Shown: one piece after another, positions 1-12,921 of the stretch
Numbering within the stretch: position 1 is the first letter of the stretch
Layout: every line of letters begins with the position of its first letter
DNA from: Heterocephalus glaber
Taxonomy: Eukaryota > Chordata > Mammalia > Rodentia > Bathyergidae
DNA: 64,000 nucleotides
Assembly (NCBI RefSeq): GCF_000247695.1
Contig: NW_004624734.1
Coordinates: forward strand, 8,086,633 to 8,150,632
Reading direction: 5' to 3'
The notes under the pieces: model-generated
The model's input: only the letters and a program-made list of their open reading frames with translations
The model's database searches: none
Told to the model about the DNA's origin: nothing
Program-made: the position numbers and the translations under genes

Positions 1-2829
1 ATTCTGCTTGGAGTGGCACTTCCTGTCCTTACTGGGGCACTAGCTCCTCCACTGTGTTCTGTTTCTCTATCTCAGGAGTCCGCGTCCTCAGTGCTGGGTG
101 ACTCACCATGCCCTGGCCTCTTAGCACACCCTGAGTTTCTGCTGCTCCACTTATTAATTCACGCTGCTCCCCTGGAGGTATAACTAGCATAACTAGCCCT
201 ATTCCATTGGTGCCAGTCTGTTTCTAAGGACTCGGCCTCCAGCCTCCTGTACTTGTCTGCCTGCTATTTTGGCCTAGTGCCTAGAGGAGCTGAGCAGTAC
301 ATGCAGACAGCCCAGTGGCTCTTCCTCAGGTGCTCAAATCGAGCACGGGGGCCTCTTTGTTCTCCAATTATCCCCCTGACCAGGTGGCCTTCTGTCTTGA
401 TACTTGGCTTAGGGATTCGGAAGAGCTCCCTCTTCTGGAGGAGAAAGGACAGTGGGACCTCCTCTCAAAAACTTGATTCTTTCCATGATTCTGGTCAGAA
501 ATCCAGTTGGATGAGAATGGAATCAAATTCAGTGGTTAGGTTCAGAGTTGACTTTATGGAGAAATTTGATTCGGTTCTCATCCAGTTTGTTTTGTGACCA
601 GATTCCTGGGGAGAACTGAGTTTGTGCACCAAGGTACCACTATAACGGGCCAAACACCACCAGGACCATGCAAGGAGAGGGAGTAGTCCTGGAGAGATGG
701 ATGTGTTCCTCTGTGACTTTGGCGACATCCACCCAGGAGGGTGAATCCTTCAGGTCACAGGGGGCAGAGTTGGCCCACTTGGCCCGCAGACAAGCACATC
801 TTAGACATGACATGGACAAAGGCCAGCTGCAGGACAAAGGTCCAGACTTCTGTTCTGCCCATGACCCGCTTCCTATGGAAATGTCCTAGCCACTACCCTG
901 GGACCCCACTGCTACTTCTGCAGCAGCCACCGCAGAAGTCCCCACTCCAGATTCTGCCCGTTCCACGTGGTGAGCCAAGCCTACACAAGGTGGCCACACA
1001 CAGCACGAGTGCTAGAGCCAAGAACAGCGGATTTCCATCTTCCCTCTGCCACCCACCTTGCTCAGGTTCCTAAGCCACTCCAGCCTCGGTTTCTTCCTCT
1101 ATGAAATGAAATGGCAGTCTCTAGTTTAAACGCTAGCCCATGAGAACTGCCTGACGTGGCATAGGTACTTCCTGTTTGCCCTAAGGAAACTAGAAGAATC
1201 ACACTCGTAGTTTCCCAAAGGAAAATGATTACCTTGTACATTCATAGGAAGCACTGGACGCTGAGCAGGTGGGCCTGCTTCTTTGTTATGTGTGAGCTTC
1301 TATGGCCTCTTGGCAAAGTGGAGGTGATGAGCTGCCCCAGCCAGGTGGGTACCCGTAGCCCTCAGGGCCAAGGAGAAGGCCAGCAAGGCAGCCCCATGCC
1401 CTCCCATGGCTGCTTTCAATCCCTATTTATATTGTCCTGATCTCAGGTGTTGTGGGGTGCTGGCTTGTTTACTGAGGACAGGTAGTTTGACTTGTTCAAG
1501 CTGTGCCTTGGCCAGATAGCCCTGAGGGAAGCACCTACCGGGCTCCAGTCCCTGCCTGGATGCCTCTCAGCTCCAAGAAACCTTGACTCGGGGTCCTGTT
1601 GGAGGTGTGGCCTCAGGCTGGAGGGGCCAGAGTGTGCCTGCTAGCTCAGGGGTTTCAGGGCCAAGAGCACTGTGGGGATGGAGGGGAGGAGCTCAGAGGA
1701 GGCCTTGAGGACCAGGGAGAGTTGGAGTTCCACTCTCGGGTGGTCACCCTTGTCCTGCGGGGTGCGGGTGCGGGGTGAAGCTCCCCTCTGCCCCTGTGGT
1801 CCAGCTGGTAAGCTCTGCCCCTCCTGCCCAGCTGATCCCCAAGTTGCCCCATGAGCATCACAGCCTTTAAGGAAGCTGTGCACCTGCCAGGCTCCACCCA
1901 CAGCCTCCAGCCCAGCCCAACCCATCCATGGCCTCCAAGCTTCCGCCCGCCTCGAGAAGCTGCCTGAAATCCTGAATATGCTCAGGCCTGGGGCCTATGT
2001 GGATGAGAAGGGGAAGAGCTAGATAGTTATGTACTTTCAGCAATTTCTTGACGAGGGAGATCAGGTGAGTCCCAGGGCACCAGGCTGCAGGAGGGCAGTG
2101 TACTGGTCCCATCCTGTGGGCCCAGGATGTGAGCGTGGCGCTCAGATCAGCCATGCTGGAAAACAGCCTGGATGGGTCCAGGCGCAGAGCCATGTCAGTG
2201 CCCAGTCCTAGCTCCAGGAGCCCCCGCCTTGAGGGGCCACAGCACAAGTCTATCCACAGGAGAAGCTGTGGTTCCATGGGGTAGGGCCTGCGGCTAAAGT
2301 AGCTCAGGGTCTTTTCTTTCCTTTTGCCTTCTGAGAAGGCTTTACTCATGGGACAGCTGTGAAGGAGGCATTTTCCAGGTCGGAAGGGAGGCAGGTTGGG
2401 CATAAGCAAAGGCATCAACCTGGGGCAGCAGGTGGGCCAACACTATGAACATGAGGTTGACTTTCACACTGAATCTGCAAGATGGGGAATCCTGTTCTCT
2501 GGTGAGGGGCCCCAGACTCGGCTCCTCTGGCCGGGGACAGCATTGAGCAGGTAACAGTTCCCACCTCTGAATGTAGATTCAGGAAGAGTTCAAAAGTCTC
2601 ACTCAATTGGAAACTGCCCTACATTAGGTGTCAGATTAGACCATCTTTGAAGGATAAAATAAATACCTGAGTGTAATATGGTAAAAGCTTATCCAGGTAT
2701 TAAAAATGCCATGTAAGCCATTATAAACAATTCACTGATATTTTAAACAACAGAACACATTTCCCAGCATTCTCCAAATAGTTTATCCTTGAAAAATTAT
2801 ACAAGAGAATGTGGAAAGTCTTTCCCACA
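1..2829. other. Unassigned intergenic DNA
   Basis: Moderately GC-rich DNA with short open frames on both strands and no protein family that I recognise. A MIR-like scrap may lie near 1075-1120. One exon-like fragment near 1942-2064 is listed separately. Confidence 0.4.
1942..2064 (+). pseudogene. Exon-like fragment with in-frame stop, origin unknown
   Basis: A protein-like frame runs S-A-R-L-E-K-L-P-E-I-L-N-M-L-R-P-G-A-Y-V, then D-E-K-G-K-S and a TAG stop at 2020-2022. It continues open through Y-F-Q-Q-F-L-D-E-G-D-Q to a perfect donor CAG|GTGAGT at 2065. It could be a dead exon of an unknown gene or chance. I do not recognise the family, and no partner exon is visible. Confidence 0.15.
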
Positions 2830-3011
2830 TCTATGCTAAACAAAACATGAAAAAAAATTCTAGACCAGATATTTCCAGTTTTTTAAAAAAAAACCTAGGA
2901 AAGTGTTTAATGGATAGGTGTGTGAAGTAGTGCTGCTGCTCTGAAAAACAGTGTGGTGGTTCCTAAAAAACGAGAGTTACGTATGGTCCAGCAATTCCAC
3001 TTCTGGGTAAC
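2830..3011 (+). mobile_element. L1 fragment (ORF2 3' region)
   Basis: The segment ending in GTCCAGCAATTCCACTTCTG resembles the conserved part of L1 ORF2 coding for the region near its end. It is cut off by the oppositely oriented younger L1 that begins at about 3012. Confidence 0.5.
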
Positions 3012-5500
3012 CCCCTGGGTTTTTTTTTGGTTCTTATTTTTTTCCCCATTTCCCCTGCACTTTCTTCAACCCCTCCACCCCTACCTATTTAAAAAAGCTT
3101 TGTTTCCATTGTTTTCCTTTTCTCATATTTTTTCCTCTTCCTTCTTTCCTTTCCCCCACTCTTCCCACTTCCCCTTCCTCTGTAGATCTTTTCTTCCTTT
3201 TTCACATTATCTATTATACATTTTGATCCTTATTTACACTTTCAGTTTCTCACACTAGAGAAACTATTCGGCATTTACATGTGTGTCCTATTTATTTCAC
3301 TTAAGAGTATCAACTCAATGTGCATCCATTTGGCAATAAATATCTCTAGTTTTTCATTCTTTATGACTGAGTAGTACTCCATTTTATAACCCCTCACATA
3401 CGTTTTCTTTATCCAGTCTCCAGCTGATGGGCAATTGGGCTGTTTCCAAGCTTTAGCTATTACAAACTGTGCTGCTATGAACCTGGGTGTACATATATCA
3501 CTGTGGTATGATTCTTTTAATTCTTTGGGGAAGATTCCCAGCAGGGGGATAGCTGGGTCAAATGAGACTTCCAGTCCTAGTTCTTCGAGGTATCTCCATA
3601 CTGATTTCCACAGTGGTTGCACCAGTCTGCACTCCCACCAGCAGTGGAGCAGGGTTCCTCTTTCCCCACAGCCCCACCAGCATTTGTTATTGGTTGATTT
3701 CATGATAGCAGCCATTCTTTCTGGAGTGAGGTGGGATCTCAGCGTTGTTTTCATTTGCATCTCTCGAATGACCAGTGATGTTGAACATTTTTTCGTATGT
3801 TTATTTGCCCTTTTACTTGTTTGTCTGAGAAATGTCTGTTCATTTCAGATGCCCATTTTTGGATTGGGTCTTTGAATTTGGGAGGTCTGATCTTTTTATG
3901 TTCTTCATAGATTCTAGATAGTAGACCTTTGTCTGAGGAACAGCTGGTAGAATTTTTTTCTCACATTGTGGGTTGTCACTTCACTCTGTTGGTGGTTTCT
4001 CTTGCTGTGCAGAAGCTTTTCTTTTTTTAATAAGATGAGATCCCAGTTGTTGGTTCTTTGTGCTAGTTCACATGTGACTGAGGTTTTGTTCATGAAATCT
4101 TTTCCTACACCAGTGTCTTTAACAGTTCTACCTAACCTCTTCCAGCCGGTTTAGTTTTTCTATTTTAATATTTAGATCTTTGATCCATTTTGATTTTAGT
4201 TTAATGCATGGTGAAAGATATAGGTCTAGTTTTAATCTTTGGCAAGTTGAAACCCAATTTTTCCAGCACCATTTATTAAAGAAGCTATCTTTCCTCCAGT
4301 GAGGGTGGTTGACTCCTTTGTCAAAGATGAGGTGGCTGAGTGTGTCTGGAGTTGTTTCTGCATCTTCTAATCTGTTTCATTGATCCTCGGGTCTGTTTCT
4401 TTGCCAGTGCCATGCTGTTTTTATCACAGTAGCTTTGTAGTATGGTTTCAATTTGGGGGTTGTGATACCCCCACCTTGTCTTTGTTGCCTAGAATTGCTT
4501 TTGCTATTCTAGGTCTCTTCTTGTTACACATGAATTTTTGGATTGTTTTTTCAAGTTCTGTGAAATATGCTGTTGGAATTTCAGTTGGGACTGCATTGAA
4601 TCTATATAGCAGATTTGGAAGTATGGTCATTTTCACTATATTGGTTCTTCCTACCCAGGAGCAAAGGATGTCTTTCCATTTTCTAATATCCTCTTCGATC
4701 TCTTTTTTCAGAGTGCTATAGCTTTCAGCGTAGAGGGCTTTGGTTTATTTCATTAGGTTGATTCCTAGGTATTTCATTTTTGGGGATGCTATTGTGAAGG
4801 GAGTTGTTTCTCCAGTTCCTCTCTCAGTGAGTCTGTTGTTCATGTAGAGGAAAGCTATTGATTTTTGTTTGTTGACCTTGTATCCAGCTACTCTACTGAA
4901 TTTGGTTATTAAGTTTAGAAGACTTTTGGTGGAGTTCTTGGGGTCTTCTAAGTAGAGTACCACGTCATCTGCAAATAATGACAATTTAACTTTATTTCCT
5001 ATCTTTATTCCTTTTATTTGTTTATCTTGTCTAATTGCTGTGGCTAATGTTTCCAAAGCTATATTGAACAGGAGTGGTGATAGTGGACTTCCTTGTCTTG
5101 TTCCTGATTTTAGTGTGAAGGATTTCAGTTTTTGACCATTTAGCATGATATTGGCTGTGGGTTTTCATAGGTGGCTTTTGTCACGTTGAGATATAGACCA
5201 TCTATTTCAATTTTCTGTAAGGTTTTTATCATGAGTGGGTGTTGGATTTTGTCTAATGCTTTTTCTGCATCTATTGAAATGATCATATGGTTTTTGTTTT
5301 GGGCTTTGTTAATATGGCATATTACATTTATTGATTTGCATATGTTGCATGCATCCCTGAGATGAATCCCACCTGGTCAGGGTCTATGATCTTCTTGATG
5401 TTCTTCTGCATTGTTTGCCAGTATCTTATTGAGGACTTTTGCTTCTATGTTCAGTTGGGAGATTGGCCTGTAGTTCTCTTTTGCGGTTGGGTTTTGGCCC
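3012..5500 (-). mobile_element. 5'-truncated L1 retrotransposon
   Basis: Read on the minus strand, this is the 3' two-thirds of L1 ORF2 plus a purine-rich 3' UTR. Broken frames lie at 5146-4745 (reverse transcriptase with Q-G-S-P-L-S-P and the F-A-D-D active-site motif), 4636-4448, and 3760-3275 (C-terminal end with the C-W-W-G-C-G-E-R-G zinc-knuckle-like region). The endonuclease half is missing and the frames are interrupted, so it is not mobile. The edge near 5500 is approximate. A second copy of the same 3' end is at 56249-56994. Confidence 0.88.
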
Positions 5501-6304
5501 CCATCTGGGTGGGGCAGCCTGAGAACAAGGCCTGTGCCCAGCTTAGCTGGGAGCAGACCTGACTCTGGCATGCCTCTCCTCTCTGCTCCCTTCAGTATTG
5601 CAGCATCAAAATCTACTTCTGCCTTCTGGCGGCTGAACCAAGGGAAATGGTACCAAGCACCGAATTTGAGGCTTTGGGAAATAGTGGAACACAGCCAGGC
5701 AAGTATGTGGTAGCTGTAAGGGAGTAGTGAGCAGAATGCAATGACTGCCGTGGGGCCTTCTCTCCCCGTTCTGCACCCCCACTAGAGATTCTTGTATCTA
5801 CATCCTTCAGAAGGTCCACCTCCTGCAGGGAAGTGGAAGACCTGCAGGAAAGTGTGTGTGTTTGTGTGTGCGTGTGTGCATGGATGTGTGTGTATATGGG
5901 GACCCTTGCAGAGTTGGGTGGCAGGTGGAGGGTTGCCTTCCCCCGGCTACACAATGTGGGGACCAAGGTTCCCATCTGCCTCTTGCCCCTGTCTGCTGCC
6001 ACCAGCTGCCTGGAGGGGTTCTGATCACTGCTCCCCAAGTACACAGGTCTTCTGCATAGAGCAGCTGATCCTCAAAGAGTGGCTGACATAGAATGGGTGA
6101 TGATGGGGAACAGCTGACAGGGCTGGTATGTCAGCTCCCATGCTGCTCAACAGGAAATCTGACAAAAGCCCAAACAAAGACCCTTTCCTCTTTATACAAA
6201 GACAGAGCTGGCCCCTTCCCTCCCGGCCGATCCCATCTCTCCTCCTTGGATGTGACTGTCTGCTGTGGGCAGTCCCCCAACATAAGCATAGGAGCTCACT
6301 GAGT
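5501..6304. other. Intergenic DNA with a TG-rich microsatellite
   Basis: Apart from an imperfect (TG)n tract at about 5851-5895, I see nothing identifiable in this stretch. Confidence 0.45.
5851..5895. repeat. Imperfect (TG)n microsatellite
   Basis: Runs of GTGTGTGTG are broken by TTT, CG and CATGGA interruptions, consistent with an old dinucleotide repeat. Confidence 0.85.
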
Positions 6305-6475
6305 AATAGTCATCACTTCATCCTTGAAGGATTGCCGTGGGTGTACATGTTAATGTTCCATTGTACAGATGAGAACACTGAGGCTCTAGGGTTGGAATGA
6401 CTTCCGAGACTGGCAATAGCAGCAATCAAGCTCGGTCCCAGTTCTCTTGGCTCCTTAGGTCTGACCGTGTCATTG
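6305..6475 (+). mobile_element. MIR SINE
   Basis: The core TACAGATGAGAACACTGAGG matches the central MIR motif, followed by a degraded 3' part. This is an ancient tRNA-derived SINE. Confidence 0.65.
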
Positions 6476-6479
6476 GGGT

Positions 6480-9410
6480 GCTGTGTGGCAGCAGCCTTCG
6501 AGGGCCAGCTCTGCCCTACAGAGGGCTTTTTCCTGTGTGAGCTGGTCAGGGCAGACCTGATGCATTGGAGGGGCTGGAGCTGGGCTGGAGCTGGGCTGGG
6601 TGGAATGTGCACTTCCCTCACCCTTTCTTCTCCTAGGTCTTGCTGGCCCTGCTACCCTTGGGCACCCTCAGGGAAGACCTCTGCACACCTGCTGTCTGCT
6701 TGTTCACCCACTCTGCCCTCTCTGATCTCCCTCTTGCCTTGGTGGCAGTCCCTTTCCGCCTGCCCAGATCTGTGCCCAGGGCTGGCCACGGTCCCTGTCT
6801 GTGCCCTGGGCTGTCTCCCCTGCTGGCTGCAATCTGTGGTCCGCATACCTCCTTCCAGATGTCATTCCCAGGTCCCCACCTCCCCATGCCCACCTCACCC
6901 TGTGCCCAGCCAGATCCCTGGGCTCCCCAGTGCAGCCCAGGGTTGGAGATGTGCCACTAGCCCAATTGTGGCTTGGCTGGTGAGTGGCTCAGCTGACCAG
7001 ACAGCCACAAGGGAGCAGGTCTGGATGGAAACCCAGGGCCCTGTGGACCTCGGTGCTGTTGGCACTGGGCGGAAGCAGATCCAGCCTGGGCAATCTGTCC
7101 CCTGCACCCAGCAGCTCATGTGCCTACTGGGGTGGGTGTGAGGAGGGCCTGGCAGGCCTCTCCCACCTGCTCAGACCTTCAGCTCCGGAAGTGATGCTGG
7201 CCCATCAAGGTGACCTTCCAGTCTTGGCTCATTAAACTCTATTGCTTCTTATCAACTCCTGTGCAGAACTGGAGCCTGTCTTTTCGTGGGGTATTCATAG
7301 ACAGCCGCAGTCGCCCTCCAGAGATCATAGTAACATCTCAGCAATCAGTCTGCACTTTTCTGTTCTGGGAGGGAAGCGTGACCAGGCAGTTTCAGTAGCA
7401 GCAGGGGACTCGTGGGAGGTACAGAGAAGTAGGCTGGGTGGGCGCTCGGTGGAGTTTTGGTGAGCAAAGGTGCAGAAGAGGAGGTGGTCACTGGAGAAGC
7501 TTGAACGAGGGGGAACTTTCAACCACGGACAGTGTGACAGTGTCACTGCAGGGGGTACAGAAACGCGGGAGAAGGGAGACAGTGTCCCCGTGTGCTGGAG
7601 GTGAGGTGACAGAAGGAGCAGGGACTAAGCAGGGAGGGGTCAAAGCCAGGGTGCTGACCAAGTCCTGCCATTGAGCCAGAAGGAAGGAGGGGTCAGTGTG
7701 ATAGTGCAGTGGTGGAAGAAAAGGGTTACCTCCCTCACACCAGGCACAGGAAGAACTCACCAACAGATGGGAGCCTTCACCTTGCAAAATGAGCCTGAAA
7801 AAGCATTTGCAGAAAGGCCAGGGAAATACGGTCATAGTCTTGGGTTAGGAAAGACCTCACCTAAGACAGAGAAAGAAACAGTGTAGGATAAACAATGAAC
7901 TTTTCCAATGAAGCATTTTCTGTACAACAAGATACGTGAATTCTACAAGCACTAGAATGTGGAGTACACGAGGCCTCCTGGGAATCTCCAAGGAAAGAGA
8001 AATGGGTGAAGGCCAGGAACTCATATCAGAGGAGAAATCCAAACACAGGAAAGCACCAATGTCAGAGTTCAGAAATTCTTATCCTTGACTTTGGTAGAAG
8101 TAGGCTTGATGCCATTGATTGTCATGGGACCGGAACTGTTATGGCCGCTTTGTGGGCTGGGAGACAGTTCAGGATTCAGGTTAACACAGAGGGCATGCCG
8201 AGCCCTCTGCTCCATCCTGACTTGCAGGTGGCTTTCTCAAGCTCAGAGTTGTGCACATTTTGGGCCAGAGAAAGTGATGTTGAGGGGCTGACCTGAGAGA
8301 TATGGGTCGCTTAGCTGCCTGCCTGCCTCTACCTGCTGGCTCTTTCTACCAAGCATCCCCAGAGGGGCAAAATCCCCCCGGCTGTGAACTGCTGCCCTCA
8401 AGAAATATTTGCATAAGTGGACAAGAGTTAAGAACAGGGACTCTTGTGCAAGGGTGCTGATCATAGGAGTGGCTAAATGAAGGGAGGAGATGGTGGCACA
8501 GCTGGACTGAGTCTCTAGCCTGGCATCATCTTCCAGTGAGAAGCTTGTTAATCTGGCACACTGGTTCCATAGGAAACCCTGTTCCCTGAGCTGGTCTGCT
8601 TTTGCTAGTGTCAAAGGGTGAGAGCAGAGGGTGGGGCAGCATGCATTCCATTCATGGCTAAGAAGGATCCACCTCTACCAGTGGGCTGGGCGAGCCAGGG
8701 ATGCAGGAGAAGGAAGCTGGGCTTCCCCACATTGGAGAGGTGTTTGGGGAGGGAGCTCTGCAGAACAGCCAGCGGGGGAGTGTGGAGCGAGTGTAACACT
8801 GAAGGATGCACATGTGGGCCTCTTGAGTGCCAGCTATTTGCAGGTGTCTGGCATGCCAGCTGACCAGCACCTACCTGCATGCTGGGGTCTGTGGGAGGTC
8901 ACTTCCGCAGCATAGGGGAGTATGCTGCCAGTCCCCCAGTAAGCTGTAAGCTGAGCCTGTGTGGTCCCTCTGGGAATCAGCCCCATCCCTGCACCCAGGT
9001 CAGTTGGGACACCACAGCTCTTAGCTTCCTGGGTGTCATTTGCCCTGTGGCATTGGGAGGGGTTTCTGGCTTCGGGCTGGGCCCCAGGGATGCACACACA
9101 GGCATCTGGTGCCCTTCTGGGCACTGTCCCTCACTTGCTGGTTACCTGTGTACCCCCTGGCCTCCCTACTGATGTGTGCAGCGGGGCAGCATGTGTCCTG
9201 GGGCCGTGACTCTGGGGGCCTGATTAACTTGGCTTTGCCTGGGCCCCTCTGCTCACGCTGCCCCGAGTGTGTGCCGTGACCCCCTCCACTGCTGTCTGGG
9301 TGGTCTGCCTCTGGCCTCGTGGGATAAAGCCCACGGATGGTGCTTTGCAAAGCCCCTCACCATATTGTATGTTTGAGTTTCTGTGCTACTGAGATATAAG
9401 AAATATATGG
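6480..9410. other. Unassigned GC-rich intergenic DNA
   Basis: Open frames of up to about 220 codons occur on both strands, but they overlap each other and show no domain, splice structure or family resemblance. They look like chance frames in GC-rich DNA. Confidence 0.45.
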
Positions 9411-9540
9411 GAATCCCAGCACTCTGGGAGGCTAAGGCAGGAAGATTGCAAGTCCCAGCCTGAGCAACTTACACTGTCTCAAAAATGTAAAAAGGGCTAG
9501 GATGTAGCTCAGTGTGAAGCCTCAGCACCACACACCCCCT
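9411..9540 (+). mobile_element. B1-ID dimeric SINE (B1-dID)
   Basis: A 7SL-derived B1-like half (AATCCCAGCACTCTGGGAGG then AGGCAGGAAGATTGCAAG) is joined to a degraded ID-like half (GGGCTAGGATGTAGCTCAGT). Such B1-ID dimers are typical of several rodent families. Confidence 0.7.
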
Positions 9541-11599
9541 TGTCTTGGAGACTTGGGACTTCCCATGGCTCCTATTAAGCTTGGTGTCTGCCATGGGCTG
9601 GTCCTTTGGGATGAACCGTAAGGCGGCAGGTTCGGCACTGACTCCTGGCAAATGGATCAGAACTGAGTCACATCAGAGGACATTCTAGTCCTCTAGTCCT
9701 TAGTGTCCACTAGGACCCGGAGATTTGCTTGGTATAAAAAACAATCTGCACATTTGATGTTGAAAGTGTGGTGTCCATACAGAGGCTAAAATTTGCTTTT
9801 CCTTTGCCGTCCCTGCACTGTTCCCTCTGTCCAGGTTCAGGGAAGGGAGAGGAGGAGGCAGGCACACTGGCTGACTCCTGTTCTCATCCCCGCCCAGCCC
9901 CGGTCAGGTCCCGGTAGAAGCTCCTGTTGCCCACCATGGCCTTGGAATCAAGAGGAGTTTTCTCAGGGGCTCCCTGGCCAGAAAAATGTGTCCTTGCTGC
10001 AGAATCCAGCTGCACAAAATCCAGCATCAGAAGCCAAAAATCTCTGCAAAACCACGTGAGAAAGTCTGTTCTTCCCATCAGGAAGTGCTCTCAAGGCCAT
10101 GTGGGACAAGGGTTTGCTTCTCCTGTGGGCAAAGATAAAAGCACATGCATAATGCTTAACAGTCACTCCCGCTGCATATCCAGGATGGCCACAGAGCCAT
10201 GTTGATGCTCGTCATGAGGGTCACCACGGGTCCCCCCCACTCTCTGTGCCTCCTCGGAATGTCTCTGGTGTTGGTGGGTTGGACGCTGATCTATGCACCT
10301 GGAAGTCTACAGCTAACAGCCCGTGACAGCTTTGCCCAGGCACTGGGGGAAAAAGTTTCTCGGCTCCACTTAACAGGAGCTGAAGACCTGAAACAAGGGG
10401 TAGTGATCATGGCTTTGTATGATGAATGAAGGAGGCCTTCTGCAGAGAACGTGGGAAAATGAAGCTTTTTCTCAGGCAGGATGGAGAGCTTCAGATGGTT
10501 TGAGCAGCGTGTGTTGGAATCCCAGCCACAAGGGGGCGCCCTGCAGGGTTCACCGTAGGGCTGTTCCATCTTCCATGCGGCCAGAGGCAGGGTGACATTC
10601 AGATCCTCCCTACCCTGTGACTTCCGGACCACTGGTGCACACGGATGCTGATGCAGGCCTCTGGACATATGCATCCTGGAGAAACGGCCCTGGCCCTTCC
10701 TTGTATGTCTCCCAAGGACATCTGCCTCAATGGGGACCATTAAAGACGCCGAGTGTCAAATGTCTTCTGTATGGCAGCTCTGCCTGCTGGGCCACATCGC
10801 TCATTGATGCGCTGGTCTGTCCCCGTGCCTGGGAGCTTCATGAGGGCCTGCAGCGGGGTTCCACAAACACAGAACCTCCACTGCGTGCCAGGTCCCATGC
10901 TGAATTTTAGGGGAAGGGAAATGAGCAGGAATCCCTGCCCTCATGGAGCAAGGCCCAGCACACAGGCTGCACACACCGAGGCCCACCAGGGCGTGGCAAG
11001 AGAAGGGTGTGTCATGCAGCTGGGACTCCCGGAGGAAGCAGCCAGGAGAGCCGTCCTCACTGCCCTCCCCATAGCCCTTTCCAATCTGCCCATGGGAAGG
11101 CAGGTGCTCTGCTGCCTCTTGCTGCAGGTGAGGATCCTGGGCCCCAGTAACATGCCCTGGGCAGCAGCTGGAAGTACCCGAGCCAGGGCTGACTGGGAAC
11201 TCCTCAGCGGGTTCTCCTTCCCCGGCCAGCCAAGGAGACGTGGGGAAGATGGAGAGATGGCCAGATGTGACAGCAGCTGGGGAGAGAGAATAAGCAGAGC
11301 CTGGTGACTGGGCAGGGCCTTGGGAGCACAGGACCACCGAAGTCAAGTCAGCCTTGCAGAGTCCTGGTTTGCCTATCCAGGTCCTGAGTTGGAGGCGTGC
11401 AAGGAGGCAGGGACCCAGGCTAGGTAAAGCCACACGTTGATTTGTGTTGAGTGTCAGGCACACGGGGTTATTGAAGTGGAGGAGCCATACACGAAAGTAT
11501 GGAGGGGGACTGGAGAAAGAGCTCACTGCACTCATAGCTTGGAGGTCACCAGCAGAGCAGTGGTGATGACAGCCAAGAAAAAAGGAGAATGGGCTAGCA
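9541..11599. other. Unassigned intergenic DNA around a CTCF-like site
   Basis: There are no recognisable exons. A 299-codon open frame on the minus strand (11700-10801) overlaps a DNA transposon and shows no family features. The CTCF-like motif at 10526 lies here. A scrap near 10850-10960 may be an old L2/MIR fragment. Confidence 0.4.
10526..10540 (+). promoter_or_regulatory. CTCF-like motif
   Basis: The plus strand reads CCACAAGGGGGCGCC, which fits the CTCF core very well. It stands alone in intergenic DNA about 14.5 kb beyond the 3' end of the TCL1A-like gene. It points right, toward the oppositely oriented motif at 29471-29485. Confidence 0.5.
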
Positions 11600-11806
11600 C
11601 AGAGCTCCGTAAACTCTCTGTAGAGCCATATACGATATCCGTGGCTGCATGAACCATGTGGATTTTGTAGCAACTGCTCAAGTCCACTGTTGTACCACAA
11701 AACCAGCCAGAGAGGAGGTCAACAAATGGGCATGGCTGTGTGCCAATAAAACTTTATTCACAAAGATACCAGCTCCCTGGGCATCGTTTACCAACCCGTG
11801 GTCTAG
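11600..11806 (-). mobile_element. hAT-Charlie nonautonomous transposon (MER58-like)
   Basis: The order AAACTCTCTGTAGAGCC ... GGGCATGGCTGTGTGCCAAT ... AAAACTTTATTCACAAA ... ACCAACCC matches a well-known mammalian hAT MITE. It is the inverse of the copy at 16486-16713. The family name is from memory; strand is given relative to that copy. Confidence 0.6.
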
Positions 11807-12261
11807 AATTAGCAAGATGAAATGAGAGGCAGACAGATCCAAGGCAGAGGGGCCAGTTGGAAGAGGGAGGAAAAGGCCGAAGTCCTTAGACAGTGAGACG
11901 AGGAGTTTAAAGGGGGCATCTGCTTTTTAGATGGAAAATGGTGGAGGATACAGGTGCTACTTACAGCTGCCCAGGTACATGGGTGTAAGGACACTCTGTA
12001 AGAGGAGGACGGACAAGGAGAAAGGAAAAAGTCCAGAGACTTAAGGGAAGAAAAGCTGGCTGAAATACAAAAGAGAAATGTCTATATTTGATAGGGTACA
12101 TTGTGTCCCAGGGGGAAGATATTACAGAACAAAGCAATGCTGAGACCTAGTTTGGTAAAATTTGGGGACTTCCAGATAAAGAAACAATACTCAGTGCCCC
12201 CTAACCCCCTCCATCTCCTATCCCCAAGTAAAGTAATTCACTGGGAAAAAACCAAGGCCGG

Positions 12262-12400
12262 TGGATGTATTAGTCAGATTAATCCATTGAGGAGTTTAGC
12301 TTCCCAATGATCTAATCACCCTCCCAAAGCCCCACCTCTGAATACAGGAGGCTCTTGGAGAACATTTTTGATCCAAACCATAACCCCAGTTCCAACATTT
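12262..12400 (-). mobile_element. MaLR-type LTR fragment
   Basis: The segment TAATCCATTGAGGAGTTTAG ... AATGATCTAATCACC ... AAAGCCCCACCTCTGAAT is the inner part of the same LTR family as 12922-13326, without its ends. Confidence 0.55.
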
Positions 12401-12921
12401 CCATGGGACACAGTGCAAAGCCAGAGGGAGTGGAGCATCCTGGGGAGGAGGTAGGCATAGTGATTTAATATCCCGGAAAGCTGCCCATGCATAGGAGGGC
12501 AAGAGACACATCCACACGCATCAGTGAAAGAGTAGATCCCTTCTTGAGGGTGATGTGACACTAGACTAAGAATGGGAAGTCATAGTAATAGCGGATCAGC
12601 GTGGGTGACACGTGGTGTGAGTGAGCTCAGGCAAGGGACATTTCTATTTTTCCTCTGGTTGTGGTCCCCTGAGGTATGTTTGCTTTGTGAAAATTCACGA
12701 CCACACCATCCATTTAGGATTACTGCACTTTTCTGTATGTATGTGTTATTTTTTAAAGGTTGCCATAGAATATTGAAGCTGTGTAGGAAATAAATCACTA
12801 TTTTGGTAATTCTACTTATAGCACAGACTAGAACATTTTAAAACTATGAAAAAATTACAGACATTGGAAAGAAGAGAGAAGGTGAGACGGTGAAGAAGGT
12901 AGGTAGCTAGGTTTTCTCATG

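Noticed and set aside
1867..2418. 183-codon open frame on the minus strand
   Set aside because: It is the antisense of the exon-like fragment at 1942-2064 and shows no family resemblance.
3275..5146. L1 ORF2 open frames as functional genes
   Set aside because: Frames are interrupted and the endonuclease half is missing; annotated as a dead L1 instead.
6467..7141. 224-codon open frame on the plus strand
   Set aside because: Pro/Ser/Cys/Trp-rich composition typical of chance frames in GC-rich DNA; overlapping frames on both strands; no domain.
10199..10429. 76-codon frame with a hydrophobic stretch (plus strand)
   Set aside because: No conserved words, no splice signals in context, and other frames are equally open.
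10801..11700. 299-codon open frame on the minus strand
   Set aside because: It overlaps a hAT transposon at its 5' end, lies in GC-rich DNA, has competing frames on both strands and no family words.
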